From: Acidobacteriota bacterium
GTDB lineage: Bacteria > Actinomycetota > Acidimicrobiia > Acidimicrobiales > Ilumatobacteraceae
Assembly (NCBI GenBank): GCA_018970175.1
Contig: JAGWWV010000011.1
Span: 1 to 53,812, forward strand
Direction of reading: 5' to 3'
DNA length: 53,812 bases
Of the stretch, positions 50,336 to 53,812 are shown piece by piece. Positions within the stretch are counted from its first letter, which is position 1, and every line of letters starts with the position of its first letter. The position numbers and the translations under genes were made by a program. Under the pieces are notes generated by a model. That model was not told the origin of the DNA. It made no database searches and was given only the letters and a program-made list of their open reading frames with translations.

Positions 50336-50341
50336 TAATGT
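50336..50341 (+). promoter_or_regulatory. -10 box of gmk
   Basis: TAATGT ends 6 bases before ATG 50348, just after the pyrD stop. Confidence 0.5.
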
Positions 50342-50347
50342 GACACC

Positions 50348-50935
50348 ATGCAGGACGAAAGGCACGACGAACTGCACCAGGCCTCGCCCTTGGTCTTCAT
50401 CGTGTCCGGGCCCGGTGGCGTGGGAAAGGGAACCATCGTCGAGGCGCTGGTTGCCCGCGACGAGCGCCTGTGGCTCAGTCGGTCGTGGACCACTCGTGCG
50501 CGGCGAGACGGCGAACGCCACGACGCCTACCACTTCGTGTCACGCGACGAGTTCGAGGGCCGCATCGCCGCGGCGGGTTTTCTCGAATGGACCTCGTTTC
50601 TCGGTCAGTACTACGGGACGCCATTGCCCGACGCCGTCCCCGGGCGTGACATCGTTCTCGAGATCGAGGTCGACGGCGCACGTCAGGTGAAGCTGATCCA
50701 CCCTGATGCCGTCCTCGTCTTTCTCCTTCCGCCGTCGCGGCTCGAACAGCAGCGCCGTCTCAGGGGTAGGGGAGACGCCGAGGACAAAGTCGAGGCCCGG
50801 CTTCGCAAGGCCGAAGAAGAAGAGCCCGTCGGCATCGCCATGGCTGACCACGTGGTCGTCAACGACGACCTTGAATTGACCCTCCAGGAGCTGTCGCGGA
50901 TCGTCCACCACGAGCGCAAGAAGCGGTCAAATTAG
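50348..50935 (+). CDS. gmk: Guanylate kinase
   Basis: A P-loop kinase (195 aa) that makes GDP from GMP. The P-loop is SGPGGVGKGT (20-29). WTTRARRDGERHDAYHFVSRDEF binds GMP, GQYYGTPLPDA and EIEVDGARQVKLIHPDAVLVFLLPPS are typical, and RLRKAEEE with VVVNDDLELTLQEL ends the fold. The gmk-rpoZ-coaBC-metK-priA order is conserved in actinobacteria (Rv1389-Rv1392). The mihF gene that precedes gmk in mycobacteria is missing here. Confidence 0.95.
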   Translation: MQDERHDELHQASPLVFIVSGPGGVGKGTIVEALVARDERLWLSRSWTTRARRDGERHDAYHFVSRDEFEGRIAAAGFLEWTSFLGQYYGTPLPDAVPGRDIVLEIEVDGARQVKLIHPDAVLVFLLPPSRLEQQRRLRGRGDAEDKVEARLRKAEEEEPVGIAMADHVVVNDDLELTLQELSRIVHHERKKRSN

Positions 50936-50948
50936 GTCGTTTCGTCGC

Positions 50949-50954
50949 TAGCCT
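50949..50954 (+). promoter_or_regulatory. -10 box of rpoZ
   Basis: TAGCCT ends 8 bases before ATG 50963. Confidence 0.5.
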
Positions 50955-50962
50955 TCAAAGCC

Positions 50963-51331
50963 ATGCGCGCCAACGACTCCATGATCACCCCCCCGGTCGA
51001 GAACCTGCTCAATCGCACCGATTCGAAGTTCGCCCTGGTCACTCTCGGAGCCCGTCGTGCGCGCCAGATCAACTCCTACTTCAATCAACTCGGTGACGGT
51101 CTCGGCAACTCGATCCCGCCCCAGGTCAGTTCGGTTGCCCGCAAGCCGCTCAGCATCGCTTTCGAGGAAATCGCCGCCGACAAGATCGTGAAGACCGAAC
51201 TGCCCGACGACGTCTACTACGACGCGGTCGACGGCAACTCGTATCTCAACGATTGGGCGACTCCGGCCAACGGTGAAGAGTCAGAAGTGGCCGACGCGGC
51301 GGCCGAAGTCGCCGACGAGTCAGCCGAGTAG
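50963..51331 (+). CDS. rpoZ: RNA polymerase omega subunit
   Basis: The small subunit (122 aa) that helps fold the beta' chain. MITPPVENLLNRTDSKFALVTLGARRARQIN is the conserved omega N-terminal helix-turn region, and SIAFEEIAADKI ends the core. The middle insert (SYFNQLGDGLGNSIPPQVSS) is typical of actinobacterial omega. The C-terminal tail is acidic and Ala-rich. The gap to coaBC is 18 bases. Confidence 0.93.
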   Translation: MRANDSMITPPVENLLNRTDSKFALVTLGARRARQINSYFNQLGDGLGNSIPPQVSSVARKPLSIAFEEIAADKIVKTELPDDVYYDAVDGNSYLNDWATPANGEESEVADAAAEVADESAE

Positions 51332-51349
51332 GCCGACGCTTTTCTTCGC

Positions 51350-52570
51350 ATGACAATCGCCGGCGATCTCTCGGGGCGATTCATCGTCGTCGGTGTCTCG
51401 GGCGGTATCGCCGCCTACAAGGCCGTCGAAGTGTGTCGTCAGCTCGTCGATGCGGGAGCGCACGTGGCGCCCATCATGACCCCCGACGCCGAACGCTTCA
51501 TCGGCAAGACCACGCTGAGTGCGCTCTGTTCCGAACCGGTGCACACGTCGCTGTGGGACGACGCCAGTCCGATTCCCCATACCAGGCTCGGCCAGCGCGC
51601 CGATCTCATCGTCGTTGCTCCCGCTACCGCGCGCGTCATCGCTGCGTACGCGGCCGGAATGTCCGACGATCTCCTGACCGCAACTCTCATCGCCACGGTC
51701 GCGCCGGTCGTCGTGTGTCCCGCCATGCACACCGAGATGTGGGAGCACCCCGCCGTTCAACACAACATCACGACCCTTCGGTCGCGCGGGGTGCACATCG
51801 TCGATCCCGAAGACGGCAGGCTCGCTGGTGGTGACATCGGCCGCGGGCGGCTTGCGTCGCCCGAGTCGATCCTTGCGGCGGTGCGACGCATCCTTGCGCC
51901 GACACCGTCCGCGCTCGCGGGTCGACACGTCGTCGTGTCCGCGGGTGGCACTCGCGAACCCATCGACGCGGTGCGCGTCATCGCCAACCGGTCAAGCGGC
52001 AAACAGGGCCACGCCATCGCCATCGAAGCCGCACGGCGCGGGGCGAAGGTCACGCTCGTCACCACCGCCGACTTCGCGCCGGTGTCGGGCGTCAGTGTCG
52101 TGTCCGTCGAAACCGCCGCCGAGATGAAATCGGCCATCGATGCATCGGCCTCGACTGCCGACGTCGTCATCATGACGGCCGCGGTCGCCGACTTCCGTCC
52201 GGTACCGGTCGCCGAGGGCAAGTGGAAAAAGGAGGACGGCGTCCCGCCGATCGTCCTCGAGCCGACGCCCGACATCCTCGCGGGTCTCGGGGCGGCCAAG
52301 CGGTCGGGCCAGGTTCTCGTCGGCTTCGCCGCCGAGACGGCGAATCTCGTGGAAAATGCCAAGGGCAAGCTGGACCGGAAGAACCTCGACATCGTCGTCG
52401 CCAACGATGTTTCACAGCCGAAAGTGGGCTTCGGACACCACACCAACGCCGTCACCATCGTCACGAAGGCCGGGACCAGAGAGGTGCCGTTGGCCGACAA
52501 ACACAGTGTCGCGGCACACGTTTTGGATAGTGTCGAGCAGTCACTTCACCCCACACAGGAGCACCCGTGA
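51350..52570 (+). CDS. coaBC: Bifunctional phosphopantothenoylcysteine decarboxylase / phosphopantothenate--cysteine ligase
   Basis: A two-domain enzyme (406 aa) of coenzyme A synthesis. The N-terminal CoaC flavoprotein (about 1-185) has [19 protein letters not shown], the catalytic His of [29 protein letters not shown] and CPAMHTEMW. The flap that reads ACGD in the E. coli enzyme reads [11 protein letters not shown] here, so its cysteine is missing. The CoaB ligase (about 186-406) has [38 protein letters not shown] and VGFAAET. It overlaps metK by 4 bases (GTGA). Confidence 0.95.
   Translation: MTIAGDLSGRFIVVGVSGGIAAYKAVEVCRQLVDAGAHVAPIMTPDAERFIGKTTLSALCSEPVHTSLWDDASPIPHTRLGQRADLIVVAPATARVIAAYAAGMSDDLLTATLIATVAPVVVCPAMHTEMWEHPAVQHNITTLRSRGVHIVDPEDGRLAGGDIGRGRLASPESILAAVRRILAPTPSALAGRHVVVSAGGTREPIDAVRVIANRSSGKQGHAIAIEAARRGAKVTLVTTADFAPVSGVSVVSVETAAEMKSAIDASASTADVVIMTAAVADFRPVPVAEGKWKKEDGVPPIVLEPTPDILAGLGAAKRSGQVLVGFAAETANLVENAKGKLDRKNLDIVVANDVSQPKVGFGHHTNAVTIVTKAGTREVPLADKHSVAAHVLDSVEQSLHPTQEHP
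52557..52561 (+). promoter_or_regulatory. Shine-Dalgarno of metK
   Basis: AGGAG, 5 bases before GTG 52567, in the last codons of coaBC. It fixes the metK start. Confidence 0.65.
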
Positions 52571-53760
52571 GCAAGTACACGTTCACCTCGGAAAGCGTCA
52601 CCGAAGGCCACCCCGACAAGATGGCAGATCAGGTCTCCGACGCGGTTCTCGACGCCATTCTCGCCAAGGACCCGAATGCGCGCGTCGCCTGCGAGACGCT
52701 TCTCACCACCGGCCTGTGTGTCGTTGCGGGTGAAATCACCACCGACGCCTACGTCGACATTCCGCGTATCGCCCGCGACACCATCGCAGGCATCGGATAC
52801 GACAACGCTCTCTTTGGTTTCGATAGCAAGACCTGTGGCGTCGTCGTCACGCTCGATGCGCAAAGCCCCGACATTGCCCAGGGAGTCGACAAGTCCGAGG
52901 AAGTCCGCAAGGGCAAGAGCGGCGAAGACATCCTGAACAGCCAAGGTGCCGGAGACCAGGGCATGATGTTCGGCTACGCCTGCGACGAGACCACCGATCT
53001 CATGCCGCTTCCCATTTGGCTCGCGCATCGCATGGCCGAGCGCCTCACCGAGGTCCGCAAGTCGGGCGCCATCCCGTACCTGCGCCCCGACGGCAAGACC
53101 CAGGTCACTTTCGACTACGAAAACGGCAAGCCGGTTCGACTGAAGACCGTTCTCATTTCCACTCAGCACGGTGCCGAGGCCGACCGTGACACCGTCATTC
53201 GTCCCGACCTCATCGAGCAAGTCATCCGACCGGTCATTCCGGCTCAGTTCGTGAACGACAACTACGAGGTCTTCATCAACCCGACGGGCAAGTTCGTCCT
53301 CGGTGGACCTCACGCCGACACCGGTCTCACCGGCCGCAAGATCATCGTCGACACCTACGGTGGCATGGGCCGTCACGGTGGCGGTGCGTTCTCCGGCAAG
53401 GACCCGTCGAAGGTCGACCGCTCGGCCGCCTATGCGGCGCGTTGGGTTGCCAAGCACGTCGTCGCCTCTGGCGCGGCCACGCGTTGTGAAGTTCAGGTGG
53501 CCTACGCCATCGGCGTCGCGCACCCGGTCAGCATCCTCGTCGAAACGTTCGGCACCGAGAAAGTCTCGCCCGAATCCATCGAGGCAGCGGTTCGCCAGGT
53601 GTTCGACCTGCGTCCCGCGGCCATCGTGCGCGACCTCGACCTCAAGCGTCCGATCTACAAGAAGACCGCCGCCTACGGTCACTTCGGTCGCAACCTTCCC
53701 GAGTTCTCGTGGGAGCAGTTGAGCCGTCTCGACGCGCTGAAGGCAGCGCTCAAACTCTGA
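52567..53760 (+). CDS. metK: S-adenosylmethionine synthetase
   Basis: A tetrameric enzyme (397 aa) that makes SAM from methionine and [26 protein letters not shown] holds the catalytic His and metal Asp, [12 protein letters not shown] is the ATP loop, and [23 protein letters not shown] is the phosphate-binding P-loop. SAM is used among others by QueA in this window. The stop overlaps the frame of the next gene. Confidence 0.98.
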   Translation: MSKYTFTSESVTEGHPDKMADQVSDAVLDAILAKDPNARVACETLLTTGLCVVAGEITTDAYVDIPRIARDTIAGIGYDNALFGFDSKTCGVVVTLDAQSPDIAQGVDKSEEVRKGKSGEDILNSQGAGDQGMMFGYACDETTDLMPLPIWLAHRMAERLTEVRKSGAIPYLRPDGKTQVTFDYENGKPVRLKTVLISTQHGAEADRDTVIRPDLIEQVIRPVIPAQFVNDNYEVFINPTGKFVLGGPHADTGLTGRKIIVDTYGGMGRHGGGAFSGKDPSKVDRSAAYAARWVAKHVVASGAATRCEVQVAYAIGVAHPVSILVETFGTEKVSPESIEAAVRQVFDLRPAAIVRDLDLKRPIYKKTAAYGHFGRNLPEFSWEQLSRLDALKAALKL

Positions 53761-53812
53761 CCGTCGCCGTTCGCGTCGTCCCCGATGTCAGCGGGATCGA
53801 CAAGACCTTCGA
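53757..53812 (+). CDS. priA: Primosomal protein N' (PriA), N-terminus only
   Basis: Only 18 codons lie in the window. The frame reads [18 protein letters not shown] (last codon split by the edge), the opening of the PriA DNA-binding domain (V-x-P-V-x-x-x-x-D-K-T-FDY type). priA follows metK in many actinobacteria. There is no ATG, GTG or TTG at the expected position: the codon before TVAV is CTG 53757, which overlaps the metK TGA as CTGA. The nearest ordinary start in frame is GTG 53709, 52 bases inside metK. Confidence 0.65.
   Translation, partial: MTVAVRVVPDVSGIDKTF

Noticed and set aside
1-53812. tRNA, rRNA, IS elements, integrases, prophage, CRISPR or toxin-antitoxin genes
   Set aside because: None seen by eye on either strand. 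A tRNAscan or Infernal run would be the decisive check.

Overview
The window is one stretch of a high-GC bacterial chromosome that I read as actinobacterial. The evidence is an InhA-type FabI, a MshC-type mycothiol ligase, an F420H2:NADP oxidoreductase, an LLM-type F420 enzyme, a phosphatidylinositol-mannoside gene cluster, an actinobacterial PyrR leader hairpin and the overall gene order. The class Acidimicrobiia is a plausible home, but that is inference. About 53 genes are visible, two of them cut by the window ends. I found no rRNA, tRNA, CRISPR array, IS element or prophage, and no gap longer than about 100 bases. It is a dense housekeeping backbone, not an accessory island.

Layout. 1-845 (minus): start of a DUF255/YyaL-like gene and fabI. 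909-5560: npdG-like, mshC, plsC, thrS. 5547-12404: the lipid cluster thrS-HIT-(membrane protein)-pgsA-patA-like-pimA-(M48-like), interrupted by an ArsI/CadI-like lyase, a MIP channel and a minus-strand LLM gene. 12452-16368: DUF3048 lipoprotein, pdxS, pdxT, yebC, bcp. 16408-20724: ruvCAB, queA, tgt. 20744-23976: yajC, secD, secF. 23982-29782: apt, rel, hisS, aspS. 29816-34279: rarA/mgsA, two small membrane proteins, alaS. 34272-40026: ruvX, mltG, aroE, aroC, an aroK-aroB fusion, aroQ. 40035-42124: pepP, efp, nusB. 42129-50327: the pyrimidine operon pyrR-pyrB-pyrC-carA-carB-pyrD behind a PyrR-binding hairpin. 50348-53812: gmk, rpoZ, coaBC, metK and the start of priA. From memory, this order follows M. 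tuberculosis Rv2614c to Rv2533c and then continues with Rv1379 to Rv1392, so two separated mycobacterial blocks are joined here.

The most striking pattern is regulatory. About twenty genes carry a TAnnnT hexamer ending 6-9 bases before the start codon, where a -10 box would make a leaderless mRNA. In five cases the stop codon of the upstream gene (TAG or TAA) is the first half of that hexamer, and in two more the T of a TGA stop is its last base. Genes without the hexamer mostly have ATGA/GTGA-type overlaps or a recognisable Shine-Dalgarno. Other points are an arsenic-type lyase/channel pair inside the PIM cluster, a Thr/Ser-rich insertion of about 118 residues in SecD, an M48 peptidase homologue without its HEXXH, the AroK-AroB fusion, and a class 1 PyrD with no pyrK beside it. 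All coordinates and motifs were read by eye. No searches were run.
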